A stretch of 64,000 bases of DNA from Hermatobates lingyangjiaoensis (GCA_026182355.1 JAPFBL010000102.1:62001-126000); one strand, 5' to 3'; shown: positions 33,826 through 45,095, counted from the first letter of the stretch. The notes: generated by a model not told the origin, from the letters alone. Made by a program: numbers and translations.

Positions 33826-35310
33826 GATTTAAAAGTGTTATTCAATATTAATATATCAATAGTAATTATATCAAGGTCAAATTCTAAATAATATTCAATT
33901 TTTGAATCATGAAAGAAATCAGTTTACTCTTTTTCTTGGACTTCTACATTTTTCATTACTTTCCATTTTCACACAGCTTGAATTATTCTCATTCAAATTA
34001 TTTATGAACTTCCTCCTTAATGGCTTTATTGTTGAATGTAAGACAAGGCTCCCTATTGTACTGCGCTTTTTGCCTTTCCTCTGAACTCCAAGAAATATCT
34101 CAAAAGAAAGGTCCGTTTTTACATCTATTCCACCAAGTAATCAAAGGTATAGCGCTGCTTTTTCATATTCTTTTCATTTGATTCCAATGCCAAAAGCAAG
34201 TTGGTTCTTTATATTTATTATTTAAATTAATTCCTACTAATGGAATCCTCTAAATGGAAATGCCCTTAGACTGAAGTAATTAACTCTGGCTTTTAGCACA
34301 TTTTTGATAATTGTCTTTTTTTTTTCTTCAATTCTTAACACTTATTGTCCAATTCATAAAGCTTTCTATTTTCATTTACAAATAATTATTTTTACTTTAT
34401 TGTACAATTTCATGAGACAATTTAAAATTTGATCAACAGGACTGATTATTTTTTATAAGGAAACATAAGAATAAATTGGAATGGCGAGTTTTAATTAATA
34501 ATAATTAATATATTTCTCCTTAATGGCAATGAGTAAGTCGTCTCAAAGTCAACCATTAGAAATAACAGGGACTTTGATCCATTGTACAAAGTTCGAATGG
34601 TCCATCTCTAAAATAACTTAGATAAACTTTAGAAAACCTAATATATGCTGAGATGCATACTATACATACATACTACGTTTACACATAGTGCACTGATTCT
34701 ATGTAAACTAGAACAGACACAACTGTGAAGGAATTATGGAGTCTCTTGGTTATTCAGAATGTTTTTCGAATAACCCCCCCCCCCCCCCCCACGTTTTTCT
34801 AAGAACTGGTGTCACCTGCCGCACCCAAATAAAATTCGTTTTCTTTACTCAGTATTTCTCTTTCACTTGTGCCTATTGCTTCATAGAGTGGATAATATTA
34901 TCAAATAAGTGGATATTTCAACTATTAGGTTTTCTTTTTAAGTAAAATCCACTTTTCGCAAATTATTTCCACCTTCAATGTAATTTGACAATTGAAAATT
35001 AAAATTAGCTAATATAGAATCATATAATTTGTTGCAAACTAAATAATTCATTTGATTTTTGTTTGAAGTTTCTCTACACAACTCCAACAATAATTTATTC
35101 ACTAACCAGCTTTCATGTTACCACAGCACATAAAAAACCAGGTATTAAAGACGAAATTTACTTATACCTATACTATTTTTTCAATGAAATTGTACACTTT
35201 TTTTTCTTTCTATTTCATAAATGGTAGATGTAAAAATTTTTCAGGACCTGTCGTTTTTATAATTAAATATGTCTTAATTGCTTAAGAAGAAGGAGGGAAG
35301 AAGAGAGATT
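33826..35310 (+). other. Putative intron sequence with a 17-base C run
   Basis: AT-rich, no element recognised except a pure C17 tract at 34774-34790, unusual for this composition. The open frame 33902-34084 is compositional. Confidence 0.35.
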
Positions 35311-35314
35311 CGTA

Positions 35315-35440
35315 ATTGGCTAAAGCGGTAACTCAGATTTATTCGCCTCCCGTGTGAATAAATCGAAGGTCTGATGTTGATGGAACCCGAACTACCAGCC
35401 CAGAGGCGAGTACGTTAACCACTGAGCTAACCTGGCCCTC
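35315..35440 (-). mobile_element. SINE head fragment, minus strand
   Basis: Only the tRNA-like head and first body block are present: complement of the A box (CACTGAGCTAACCTGGCC) at the right, B-box region, and GATTTATTCGCCTCC/GTGTGAATAAATCG. Truncated at its 3' end. Confidence 0.7.
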
Positions 35441-35634
35441 TAACTATATATCACACCTAGTAGTATCATAGAAAATCTATAATACATGTTTTGAAAAAAT
35501 AAATTTGTCAAAATCAAATAACTGAAATTACATTTACATGCATTTTTTTTCTTGCCAAAGCGCAAAAAATAATTGAAAGAAATGCTTGTTTTTAACTTAT
35601 GATTTCTAACTTTATTTTAATTCAATTATTTTAG

Positions 35635-35695
35635 ACAATGGAGATGATACTGATTTGAGAATCAGAAGAGGAAGTAATAGCATATATCTATCTAG
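35635..35695 (+). CDS. Candidate second exon (61 nt) of the gene starting at 31616
   Basis: An acceptor (AATTATTTTAG) precedes 35635 and a GT follows 35695. Joined to the phase-1 end of the 31616 exon the frame stays open and gives Asp-Asn-Gly-Asp-Asp-Thr-Asp then LRIRRGSNSIYLS. The acidic then dibasic (RIRR) composition would fit a propeptide or extracellular linker. The donor (TAG|GTTGTA) is weak and the exon is short, so chance cannot be excluded; transcript data would decide. Confidence 0.3.
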
Positions 35696-35699
35696 GTTG

Positions 35700-36085
35700 T
35701 ACATAATACAACTTGAATGGTTGTTTGAATTTAATTTAGAAACATCAGCTCTGTCGAATTGTAATTAGATAAATGTGTGATATTCAGCAAGAATATACAT
35801 AAAACATGACACTCCTTGTTCAATGTTGTGGACGTACTGTTTATTCAATTAGTTTCCTACAGTATGGTTTAGAATGATACTTTTAGAACCCACCAGATTT
35901 ATTCTTAATGTTATTTTTATGTTAAGTTTAACTTTCATATGGCTGTTGTATAATGTATTTGACAAATTTGGTAAAGTATTTTTCACAATGTTACGCACAT
36001 TCGTCTCTCTTTATTTCTTTCTCTTGCTCTCATGCATTCACTCTAAATCTACAATTCCTGTATGTCTCAATCACTTTCTTTTTTC
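35700..36085. other. AT-rich sequence
   Basis: No feature recognised before the CT-rich tract. Confidence 0.3.
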
Positions 36086-36234
36086 CGATCTCTCTCTCTC
36101 TCTCTCTCTCTCTTTCAAGCACTATCATTCTCACAATTACACTCCCACTCTCAATCTCTTTTCGTCTCTCAAACACACTCACTTTCTCAATCAAACTCTC
36201 TCACTCTCTCTGTCTTCAATCACGCGTTCTTTCT

Positions 36235-36314
<80 letters not shown>

Positions 36315-36440
36315 CAGAGATTCCCACTCTCTCTCTGTCTCTTTTAATCGCTCTCTCTCTCTCAATCAAACGCTCTTCCTCAATCTCTCTCACTGTCTCT
36401 CTCTATCCATCTATCTATCTACTTCTTTCTCTCTCTCACC
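36086..36440 (+). repeat. CT-rich microsatellite complex
   Basis: (CT)n at 36090-36113 and a long pure run at about 36237-36310, with imperfect CTCTCAATCA motifs between. Three overlapping long frames (up to 215 codons) encode Leu-Ser repeats and are artefacts. Confidence 0.9.
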
Positions 36441-36499
36441 GAAAGTATATACGTTTATGATGAAACACAATTTTAAAACGAAGGTAAATGAATATGTAA

Positions 36500-36750
36500 A
36501 TGAAGCCAGGTTAAAGAAGTGGCAAAATGTACGCCTCGGAACAGTTAAACCCAGGGTTCAATATCCACTCTGGCTCTCAATTTCTTCATGCAAGAGGTAA
36601 ATAAATAGTATAGTAAAATATAGTACAAAAATAAAGTGGCAAAATGTACGCCTCGGAACAGTTAAACCCAGGGTTCAATATCCACTCTGGCTCTCAATTT
36701 CTTCATGCAAGAGGTAAATAAATAGTATAGTAAAATATAGTACAAAAATA
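36500..36750 (+). repeat. Tandemly duplicated SINE head (117-bp period)
   Basis: Two nearly identical 117-bp units (36517-36633 and 36634-36750) contain AACCCAGGGTTCAATATCC (B-box-like) and TTTCTTCATGCAAGAGG, homologous to the tRNA head and first body block of the 15533 SINE. Followed by TATAGTA-type short repeats to about 36790. Confidence 0.65.
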
Positions 36751-36789
36751 ATATATAGTATAGTATATAGTATACCATAATATAGTAAA

Positions 36790-36995
36790 AAAATTATTGG
36801 GTTAAACGTAATGAAGAACGATTGGGGCAGTAAAGAGCGACTGCGTTGCGATGATGCAAGAAGTATGATACATATAGGTATATCGGCTGCAGCGATGATG
36901 GAAGCTCGGGTGACTTCGTTTTGTGAAGCGAGGTTCGTTGTCTTCAGCGTTCGCTATGCGAAGTGTTAGTTATGCGAGGCACGAGGCACTACTGT
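36790..36995. other. GC-richer unidentified repeat-like sequence
   Basis: Contains TTCGCTATGCGAAG and GTTATGCGAGGCACGAGGCA with short internal palindromes, strikingly different from the flanks. Looks like the end of a dispersed element whose class I cannot name. Confidence 0.35.
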
Positions 36996-37465
36996 ATAAT
37001 AATATTATTATATCAGTCATCAATAAACACAGACAGTTATATCAAGAAATCAGGTTAAAAATATAACAGAATGTCGTAAACAGATAAATAAAAGTTACAA
37101 CAAGAGAGCTGAGATATTGAAAACAAAAGTTACAAGCGGGAACTGCAAGGATACTTCATGGTAATTGAGTAGTCAATATAAAGAAGAATAAGAACCTGAC
37201 CTATATTTGTGTAATGCCATCATTTCTCTCTTTAAACCCAGTGTCATTAAAACTTTTGTATTTCTGAACTAGCTTGTTTGACTATATGAACTGAACTAGT
37301 GGGACTGTGTAAAAATACTTCAAATCACACATCATAAACCAAGGCAAACATATAAGTCGCAAGGACAAAATTCAGTAATGGGAAGCAAGTCTTTTGACCA
37401 AACAACTGTTCTTTGTCAGAGTCATACATTAAATTAAGGATGTAAGAAAGAGCCAATATATAATA
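36996..37465. other. AT-rich; decayed family C core near 37390
   Basis: 37385-37430 (-) retains GACU, CUGACAAAGAA, a GGUC and AAAAGACUUG, a decayed family C ribozyme. Otherwise nothing recognised. Confidence 0.3.
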
Positions 37466-37468
37466 AGG

Positions 37469-37562
37469 TTAATATTAGAAATAGAAAAAACCGTCATACC
37501 TTGTAAGTATCCGATATCAACTTACGAGGTATGACGGTTTTTTCTATTTCTAATATCAATCA
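37469..37562. mobile_element. Short copy of the 22.4-kb foldback element
   Basis: Inverted arms TTAATATTAGAAATAGAAAA plus ACCGTCATACC...GTAAG match the outer arms of 22417-22622. The inner part including the HHR-like segment is deleted. Copies in two places show the foldback is mobile. Confidence 0.7.
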
Positions 37563-37783
37563 TACTATGTAATCACAATATGCATGTATATAATAAGGTA
37601 TTAAGAGATGGGGTTGAAACAAGTTTTAAAAATTCTTAACTGAAAAGGAGGTTACAAAAATTTAAGCTAGTAGAAAAGAGCTAGCAAATATAATTTCTTA
37701 CAGATTTTTGTAATGAAAATGTGCAGGCTGTCTACTGAAGTGGACATTGAACTGATATTGGGCCTGGAAATTATCAAGTTTCC

Positions 37784-37785
<2 letters not shown>

Positions 37786-37826
<41 letters not shown>

Positions 37827-37940
37827 TATCTAATTTGAGCTCCCCATGGTGAATCAATTGGATTGTGGGCTACTACAAATGGCTAATAGCCTAAGTGTGT
37901 TTTCCTCTTTAGCCAACATAACCTAACCTACCCTTAAAGA
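37786..37940 (+). mobile_element. (TA)n followed by a SINE 3' fragment
   Basis: (TA)n 37786-37826, then GCCTAAGTGTGTTTTCCTC and AACATAACCTAACCTACCC at 37890-37935, matching the 3' end and CCTAA tail of the SINE. Confidence 0.55.
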
Positions 37941-38985
37941 TATTGTCTTATTCAACTTATACGCATTATAAGTATACATTCCTCCACGTATTGTATCTTT
38001 TTGTCAGTTGTAGTGTATATTAACTCAATTTTATAGCTTGTATTTACAAATTAAACGTTACTTTAATGATATTTTAATTATTTTTAGCTACTTCTGCGTA
38101 TTTTTTATATATTATCTCTCCATATATAATACCTGGCCATAAAAACAATGAAAATTCTAGTAAGAATTATTGTAGCTTGAACAAATATGAAATATGACTA
38201 TATATGACTATTTAGTCCCTAAAAATATGTATATATATATTTTTTTTTTTTTTGACTCCCAATAAAGTCCAGGAAAATAAAGTGGAGATCTAATGATTGT
38301 GATCGCGTGAATATTTTTTTGTTTAAAAAACCTAGAGTTCTACAATAAATACATATCATATATGTATATATAATATTAAAGTTAGTGAGACTCTCACAGA
38401 CTAATTAAATACATATAGATATCATAGGCGTGCAGTTAATGGAAGCAATGCTTCCCATATGATTATATAAGTAACAATGAATCATTTTATTTATTTTTCT
38501 CTTGACAGATTTCCATTATTTTGTGAAATCATTAATAAAATAAGTGTAAATTAATGCTTCAAGAATTTATTTCTTCAATATGCGCTGACGCATCAACCAA
38601 TGGACTAATGGCACGAAAAATTTTCGCAGGGGAAGCAACAGGGATAATACATCCCCCTAGATGGAATCATTCAACATATTGCAGTGATACAAAACCAAAC
38701 TATCAATTTCTTTTGCAGTCTGTGCTGAAAAATAAAATATAATAATATTAATTACGCCTAAACTGGTTTCATAGCTGAGTTTTGAATTGTTTCTACTAGA
38801 AAAGCTATTGCGTGTCGTTAAGGGGGCATCAATTTAACCGATTCCAATTTTCATTTATGGATAATCACCAAATAAGGTCAAAATTAAAATATGTTGTGAA
38901 AATATATTTCAGACAATAGAGAAAAAATAGTGAAATAAAACGATTTTTTTCAGTTATACTAGACTAATTTTCATTTTTTTTTATT
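37941..38985. other. AT-rich sequence, nothing certain
   Basis: The frame at 38554-38742 (+) is open for 62 codons and slightly GC-richer but matches nothing I recognise. No other feature. Confidence 0.25.
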
Positions 38986-38989
38986 TTTC

Positions 38990-39190
38990 GAGTCAATTTA
39001 TTAATTTTTCCAGTTTTCTAAAACTGGTTTTCCATCTTTTAGGTAATATGTATGACAATTCACCAAAAGATTTATTGTGAAAGTTCATTACGCTAATACA
39101 GATTATAAAAAAAAACCTTAATACTAAAATTAAGTGTTCCAACTTTCCAGTCAACTTTGATTATCTTCAGGGAATTCTAAGCAACAAATA
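38990..39190 (-). mobile_element. Family K element, minus arm of an inverted pair
   Basis: Decayed HHR core at 39139-39169 (CUGAAGA intact, helix II AAUCA/UGACU, GGAAAGUU in place of GAAACGUU). The micro-ORF begins at 39088 (-): MNFHNKSFGELSYILPKRW then ...FRKLEKL and a stop. It pairs with the plus arm at 39612-39800. Confidence 0.6.
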
Positions 39191-39292
39191 GAATAAAAAA
39201 TCAACAAACTTACGTTAACAAAAAGTATTAACGAAAAATATGCTATTGTACTTTTAATAATTTGAAGTTTATATTTTTTCTTTGTATTTTTG

Positions 39293-39600
39293 TTGGTTAC
39301 GTGCTCGCCTCTGAACTGATAGGACTGGGGTTAATACCCACTGAGACCTCGATTTATTTACGTGGGAGGTTCATGACATGAGTATGTTGTCCCTTAGAGA
39401 GAACGTTAAACTGTCGGTCCCGAGCCTGTGCGATGTCAGGTACTCGTTAAAGATCCCTACTCTAAATACACTTGAGTTAGGCAAAATTTAGGACTCCCAC
39501 TGTAGAATCAATATTCATTGTGTGGTATCACAAAGGGCCAATGCTCGGCCTAAGTGTATTCCCTTGTGGGACTGCCATTGCAACCTAACCTTACCTAACC
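39293..39600 (+). mobile_element. SINE insertion with 11-bp target site duplication
   Basis: The SINE (head without A box, body, tail CAACCTAACCTTACCTAACC) is bracketed by TTGTATTTTTG at 39282-39292 and 39601-39611. Removing it rejoins the spacer of the family K pair. This is direct evidence of retrotransposition into an older element, so the SINE is younger than the family K pair. Confidence 0.85.
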
Positions 39601-39611
39601 TTGTATTTTTG

Positions 39612-39810
39612 CTAATTTTTTATTACATTCATTGCTTAAAACTAGTCAAAGTTGATTGAAACGTTGAAACACTTAATTTTGTATGTTAATATGTTAGGAT
39701 TAAGGTTTTTTTTTGTTTAATATGTATTAGCGTAATGGACTTCAGCAATAAATCATTTTGTGAATTGGTTTTATCTCAAAGTTAGAGATACTTTGTTATT
39801 TTATTGATTT
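39612..39810 (+). mobile_element. Family K element, plus arm
   Basis: HHR-like remnant (GAAACGUU at 39658-39665, helix II AGUCA/UGAUU, first box decayed). The micro-ORF begins at 39735 with MDFSNKSFCELVLS and stops early. Together with 38990-39190 it forms a head-to-head pair interrupted by the SINE. Confidence 0.6.
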
Positions 39811-41575
39811 TTCTTCTTCATGTTAACCTGAGCCGCACATTTGCTTGATGTTAACCATGTTTGATGTTTAAATGCATAAAAGTATTACAAAATGACTTTG
39901 AGAATAACATACAACAAAAAACATTACTTAAATCTGAAATTTATTTAATATTCTGGTTTTTATTTAAATAAAATTTAAATTTATTTTAATTTCAAGTCAC
40001 GAGTTTAATTGTTATTCCAGTATAGTGAGAGATTTAAAGAGGTAAAGATATTTAGTATGTGCGGCTTGGTTCAGTAAATCAGCTTACAACTCGTTAGTCG
40101 GCAAGAGCCAAATTTAGTGTCGACGGAGCACTGTTTGTTCGAGAGGTTTAAAACTGAAATGTAAACAGAGATTAAGACCGGTGAACAGACCTTCAAGGGA
40201 TAATTTCATTCCTCCTTCTATGCAAATACGAATTTCTAAATCCTTACAGAAGGAGTTGAGGTTCGAATTAATTTAGCAAGTATCTTTAAAAAAAAAATGC
40301 ACTTTCATTAATACTTCTAACTAACATGTTTACATTGTAATGCTAACATTGGATTAGTTTCTGTTTCACAAGCCTAAATAATACATCGCCTTACTTCGTT
40401 TATTCATGAATATATATTCAATGATACAGGTATATTACATATTATGTGTTTTAAAATTTCCAAAAAAAAAAACATATTTTCATAGGCAACTACAAACAGT
40501 TATCAATAACCATTTCTAATAATGACGAGCATATACAAACAGTTATTAATAATCATAGCTAATCATGAATGACTGCAATATATGCTTGCATAATACTTGC
40601 TATTTTCACAGGTGACCTTGACCATCCTAAAATTACTCTTTCAAACAAATTCATGCTAAAAACTTTGAAAGCAAGTCCATGTATAAACTTACTAACTGAT
40701 AGATCACAACCAAAACATGGTACAAGTGTTCGCTGTAATTTTCCAATTTTCAAAACAACTTTATATTTAAACCTGTATAAGAAGCAAGGAAATCTCGCTT
40801 AAAAATTACAGGCGCTTAAAAAGTAGCCTGTATAGAATAGTGCTTTATTTCCAGAGAACCAACCATCCAGTTGTCACCACATTACAAAAGTAAAAGGAAA
40901 GGAGAAAAATGACAAACATGGCTTTTATTTTAAGCCGTTAAAGTGTTAATGGCTTAAACTAAAAAGTGGTTAAAATAATTGAACAAATAGAAAATCCAAA
41001 AACATATAATAATTATGGATAGCCCAAAAACACTCATTGAATCTCTGGTAATGAAAATTGTCTTCACAAAAGGATAGAATAATCATATCACTTTAAATGG
41101 CTCTGAATGACCCCCAATGGTTTTTTGGTGCTCGATCATCTTCTGATCTTAATTAAAGGAGATTTTATTTCAACGATATATCTTATTAATTTATGGTTTT
41201 ACTTTATTATTCATCTTTTACATTGTTTTCTAATATGAATTTTTATTTTTTTTTACTTTTGTCAATTATTCCTTTAATCCCTCTATTTCCATTTTTTCTC
41301 TTTAGATGTAACCACAATATAAAAAAGAAAACAATAGAAATAAATCCTCCGAGCCTTTTCAATTTATGTAATAACAAACAGCAAACAAAGTGAGAGCAAA
41401 ATGACGTTTAAGTAACATTTGTTTCCTCTCTGATGACATAAACTGAAAGGCCTCAGAGCATTTATTTATATTTTTTTTTCTTTTTTCCATTGCGGTTTAA
41501 ACTTTATATGATATATTAATATCAGTCAAAAAAATGATAATAACAGAAGCTGCTACTAATTTCAATAACCTTTGA
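39811..41575. other. AT-rich; unique patch at 40020-40270; ORFs at 40559-40802
   Basis: 40020-40270 is less AT-rich, unrelated to the repeats, and could be conserved non-coding DNA. At 40559-40802 both strands are open for over 60 codons. On the plus strand a TTTTCACAG acceptor-like site precedes an open frame, but no domain is recognisable on either strand, so no exon is called. Confidence 0.25.
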
Positions 41576-41580
41576 AAGCT

Positions 41581-41790
41581 ATGTAAGTCCATTTTGACAA
41601 AATAATAGGTAACAATAAAAATGAATACAATATACTATGAACTTGGTATTTTTAAACTTTTTCTAAAAAATATGTTACGATTCAATAAATATTTTAACAG
41701 ATTGTTTGGAAAAAAAATTATAAAAAAAAATTCATAGTAAATTGTATTCATTTTTAACGTTACCTAATTTGTTCTTAATGTTTGAAGTAC
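41581..41790. mobile_element. MITE with long TIRs, copy 2
   Basis: Left arm AAGTCCATTTTGACAAAATA then GGTAACAATAAAAATGAATAC and an inverted right arm ending CATTTTTAACGTTACC. Same family and layout as 11857-12115. Confidence 0.7.
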
Positions 41791-41799
41791 ATGTTATTG

Positions 41800-43170
41800 G
41801 TCAAAACGATTTCAAACGTTTCTGGGAGTTGTTTGGCTAGTTACCATATTCCCATATTACATTACCATATTACCATATTAGTCACCATATTACATTAATG
41901 ATTACAATATTTAATTGAAGATATAGCTTTCTGCCGAGTTAATAAGGCAACATAAGTGATTATAATTTTTAAATTCTGAGTTTAAATTTGAATACTGTTT
42001 AAAATTAACTCAATATTAGTAGTATATACTAAGGGTGAACTAATGCATGGATATAGAATTAACCTGCTTAGTGCTTTTTATTTGAAAATCTTCAAATAAA
42101 TATTTAATATTTGTTTAAAATGAATGACTTTTCCTTCTAAGTGAATAAAATTAATGATCACTTTTTTTTCATTCTAGTGACAAACAATTCTAGTTAAAAC
42201 AATAATACAAATATTTTTCTATTTGTCACTGATTAGTAATGGAATAAGCTAAACAATATTTGTAACACAATAGTTTTTAAATGGTTGTTTTATTATTAAA
42301 AAAAAAAACTTTAAAACAAATTATGCTTGTCAACTATGATCAACTGTGGTGGTTGGTTAAGTGACACCTTCCTGTTAACTCTTCAGTCAAAGTTAAACTA
42401 CTATTTTCCAACCTTACCGTATTCTTTTGAATAAATAATTTCCCACTCAAATACACCCGACTTGGTTACATATTTCTAAACAAACAGATAAAATACTTTA
42501 AGAATAATTCAGCAGAATATTGACATCTATTCACCCAGTTAAAACCAGTTCTATGAAACTAACATATAGTTAGTTACATCTACTTTATTTCAATACGACA
42601 CCTTTTTCCTTTCCTTTGTTACATGAATAAAAAGCTTTCTTTAAGTAATACAATATTTAATTATTAAATATTATATAATATTTAATAATTAATAAATAAT
42701 AATTTAATAAATATAATATTTAATTATATTACATCTTAATGTTAATATTAATTAATTATATTAACCTTAGCCCATAATATTATAAAACTATAATACTTTA
42801 TAGTTTTATTAAATTTAAGTAATTCAACATTATTGAGTTAAACTTTAACAGTTTTTGAAAAATTTTTTTTTTATTTACATACGTCCAGGTATTCCTCAAA
42901 ATTGGGGTAAAAACTATATCTCTGACTATAAAAAAAACGAATATAATTAGTGTGCTTATGAATTTAAAATTTTTAATATTAACTCAATTTTTTAAACACA
43001 ATATGACAGAATCTGGAACTACATTCTAAAAAAATTGTACAAATTTGGACCAAAAACATAAGTTTTTCAAATTAATTTCTAGTATAATTTGGAGATCAAG
43101 CGATAAAGTCTTAGTCAGTTTGCCATATCAAGTGAGTTTTATGTTCGCTGTATGTAGGTATTCATAATAC
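41800..43170. other. Very AT-rich sequence, nothing recognised
   Basis: Includes a TAATAT-rich patch at 42650-42790 and an (ATTACCATATT)n-like triplication near 41845-41885. No gene recognised. Confidence 0.3.
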
Positions 43171-43221
<51 letters not shown>

Positions 43222-43290
43222 AATTGTCACAATAACACGTGATATAAATATTCAGGTAACTCACCACAAATTAGAGAAGATAGTCGCTCT

Positions 43291-43316
43291 AAGGCCTTTC
43301 GTTTTCACGTCGTCAG
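43291..43316 (-). ncRNA. Hammerhead-ribozyme-like motif, family F
   Basis: CUGACGA; extra C; short helix II (GU/AC around GAAA); GAAA; palindrome AGGCCU; U. Helix I is a perfect 5-bp GCUCU/AGAGC directly flanking the core and cleavage site. The second family F copy (44928-44953) keeps helix I as UGCUCU/AGAGCA although the first core base is changed. Confidence 0.65.
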
Positions 43317-43345
43317 AGAGCAAGTGAATACAAGTTGTAAGCAGG

Positions 43346-43564
43346 TTATGAATTTTGATTTAAAGAAGGAGTAAGATTGGCATCATTGACAGTATTTTTC
43401 CCTATAACTGTTGAAATAGTCTTGATTTGTTTGATAATTCCTTCAATTAGAAATTCATCTAATTTAAAAAGGCCTGAACTAGTGTTGACCAAGTTCTTAG
43501 AAAAGTCTTTTATGAGGGCGCTTTCAACAATGTTTCTTCTTCTTTCACATGACATAAAAATCAA
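43346..43564 (-). pseudogene. Penelope-like element GIY-YIG endonuclease C-terminal fragment
   Basis: The frame reads CERRRNIVESALI, then a Lys/Asn-rich linker, then SSGLFKLDEFLIEGIIKQI and a polar tail to a stop. The E-S-A-L-I helix followed by N-x-N/S-x-G-x-x-x-L-D resembles the C-terminal part of GIY-YIG nucleases fused to Penelope reverse transcriptases (from memory of the family, not a search). The catalytic GIY and YIG motifs and the RT are missing: only about 70 codons remain and the 5' side breaks into an inverted tail. It should be read as a truncated, non-functional copy. Confidence 0.55.
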
Positions 43565-43612
43565 CTCCTTTGCCTTAGAGCGACTATCTTCTCTAATTTA
43601 TGGTGAGTTACC

Positions 43613-43663
<51 letters not shown>

Positions 43664-43813
43664 ATGTCAAAGTAATACCAATATGCTCAGAAATAGAACT
43701 AATATCTTTTGACCAAAACAATTCGTGTTCGAAAAGGTCACATACGAACTTTGTCCTATTTTTTTTTTAATTAAAGCTATACATGTAAATAAATGTACCT
43801 GAAGTTTTGGTTA

Positions 43814-43816
<3 letters not shown>

Positions 43817-43854
<38 letters not shown>

Positions 43855-43995
43855 TTCACATAAACACATGAAATAACAATCAATGATCAAACCACAATAT
43901 GAAATGGGAAAACAAGACTAAGATCTTTTAACCGTAACAAGCGGTCTTCGTCTGAGTCAAAAACCCAACTGAAGTTGACTCTGACGAAGTGAATT
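43817..43995 (-). mobile_element. Family C HHR element after (TA)n, minus copy
   Basis: (TA)n 43817-43848, tail, decayed core 43921-43953 (CAGACGA box, GGUU-type helix II, AAAAGAUCU). A short plus fragment (TTGACTCTGACGAAG, 43976-43990) begins the opposite arm, then the sequence changes to unrelated DNA. Confidence 0.6.
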
Positions 43996-44275
43996 TTTTT
44001 TTCCGATAAATACCATGTGAGATACCTACTGCTATTTTACTGTCTTCTTTTCCTTTCTTCGTCCCTGTAGTGAAAAATTGTTTGTCTAGTTTGACAAAAG
44101 CCCATAAATTAAAAATAAAATTAAAATTTTTAAATAATTAATTAAATGAAAAGGTTATATCTAAATCTCTTATTCCTAAATGTTTGCTAAATATTTGTAA
44201 CGATCCTTTTGATAATTTTTATTCTTTGTTGCTAAAAAAACATATTTACTTGTGTCGGGAGTGATGTAAAATTAG
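43996..44275 (+). mobile_element. Interior of a composite element with a possible coding remnant
   Basis: Between two family C arms. CCGATAAATACCATGTGAG at 44003 recurs at 44685. The stretch 44146-44268 is repeated at 45187-45307 with about 97% identity and is open for about 38 codons: ISKSLIPKCLLNICNDPFDN then a Lys/His/Leu-rich end. The stop after CRE is shared. It may be a piece of the autonomous element's ORF; no motif identifies the region. Confidence 0.4.
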
Positions 44276-44370
44276 ACAGTTGGGTTTTTGACTCTAACGA
44301 AGTCCGCTTCTTACGGTTGAAAGATCTTAGTCTTGTTTTCCCATTTCATATTGTGGTTTGATCATTTATA
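44276..44370 (+). mobile_element. Family C HHR element, plus copy
   Basis: Core 44294-44328: CUAACGA (one change), extra A, helix II partly paired, GAAA, AGAUCU, U; GACU/AGUC helix I intact. Tail ends at a short TA tract. Confidence 0.6.
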
Positions 44371-44564
44371 TATATACATACATATACTCTAGATAAATCC
44401 TGAAAGTTTAAAAAAAAATAGTTTTTCAATTTCTGAAATATTAAAAAAAAATACAATAATCGAACCCAAAATTTATGAAAAGAATAATATAATACGTTTT
44501 TATTTAAATAACTACATTAAAAAATTAATTTGTTTAAAAAATTAAACTATATTTTTTATATTAA

Positions 44565-44735
44565 AAAACCCAACTGAAGTCGACTCTGACGAAGACTGAT
44601 TGAAAGGTCTTAATCTTGTTTTCCCATTTCATATTGTGGTTTGATCATTGATTTTTATTTCACATGTTTATGTGAAATCTTTTTACCGATAAATACCATG
44701 TGAGATACCTACTCCTATTACTGTCTTGTTTTTCT
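44565..44735 (+). mobile_element. Family C element with internally deleted ribozyme
   Basis: Core 44585-44611 has CUGACGA and GAAA but helix II is reduced to GACUGAUU, so the hammerhead cannot form normally. Full tail follows, then CCGATAAATACCATGTGAG as at 44003. Confidence 0.55.
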
Positions 44736-44874
44736 TGTAATCATTGACAAATGAAGGACATATTAACAGATACTATCTTTTAAAGAATAAAACTCAGGAT
44801 CGGGAACCTTTTCTGAGTGAAGGCCTGATGAACCTTACATGTGCAGGTCTTACACCATGAGAATACTTTCCATA

Positions 44875-45095
44875 AATATATATGGATTAATTTACCACAA
44901 TAAAAACAATTTTTGAAACAATGCTCTAAGGCCTTTCGTCAAAACATCTTCATAGAGCAGGTGAACTAAAAAACAATAAATACTGGTTAACTTCGCTGAT
45001 TGAAGTTTCCAGAATTGTTGGCAACCCTGAATGTGTTTAATTCAAAAATTGTTTTCATTGTGGTAAATTAATCCATCCATTATATAAAGTGTTAT
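44875..45095. mobile_element. Inverted tails of family F with one HHR-like motif
   Basis: GGATTAATTTACCACAAT at 44884 and its complement near 45068-45085 are outward tails. The minus ribozyme is at 44928-44953: AUGAAGA (C3 lost), extra U, helix II GU/AC, GAAA, AGGCCU, U, with a 6-bp helix I. Interior 44955-45050 unrecognised. Confidence 0.6.

Larger units (their letters stand above)
43174..43662. mobile_element. Inverted family F HHR tails enclosing a Penelope endonuclease fragment
   Basis: Left (TA)n 43174-43218, minus tail and HHR (core 43291-43316), a minus-strand coding remnant (43346-43564), then a plus-strand family F tail starting at CCTTAGAGCGAC (43574) and right (TA)n 43616-43662. 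The endonuclease-like frame ends just upstream of the ribozyme, as expected for the 3' end of a Penelope-like element. This unit links the HHR population to that retroelement class. Confidence 0.75.

Noticed and set aside
35874..36600. Three overlapping long ORFs (up to 215 codons)
   Set aside because: They are translations of (CT)n repeats giving Leu-Ser runs in all frames.
40559..40802. Exon on either strand
   Set aside because: Both strands are open, no recognisable domain, and only a weak acceptor on the plus strand.
43377..43712. Plus-strand ORF ending in Tyr-Ile repeats
   Set aside because: It is antisense to the Penelope-like fragment and runs into (TA)n.
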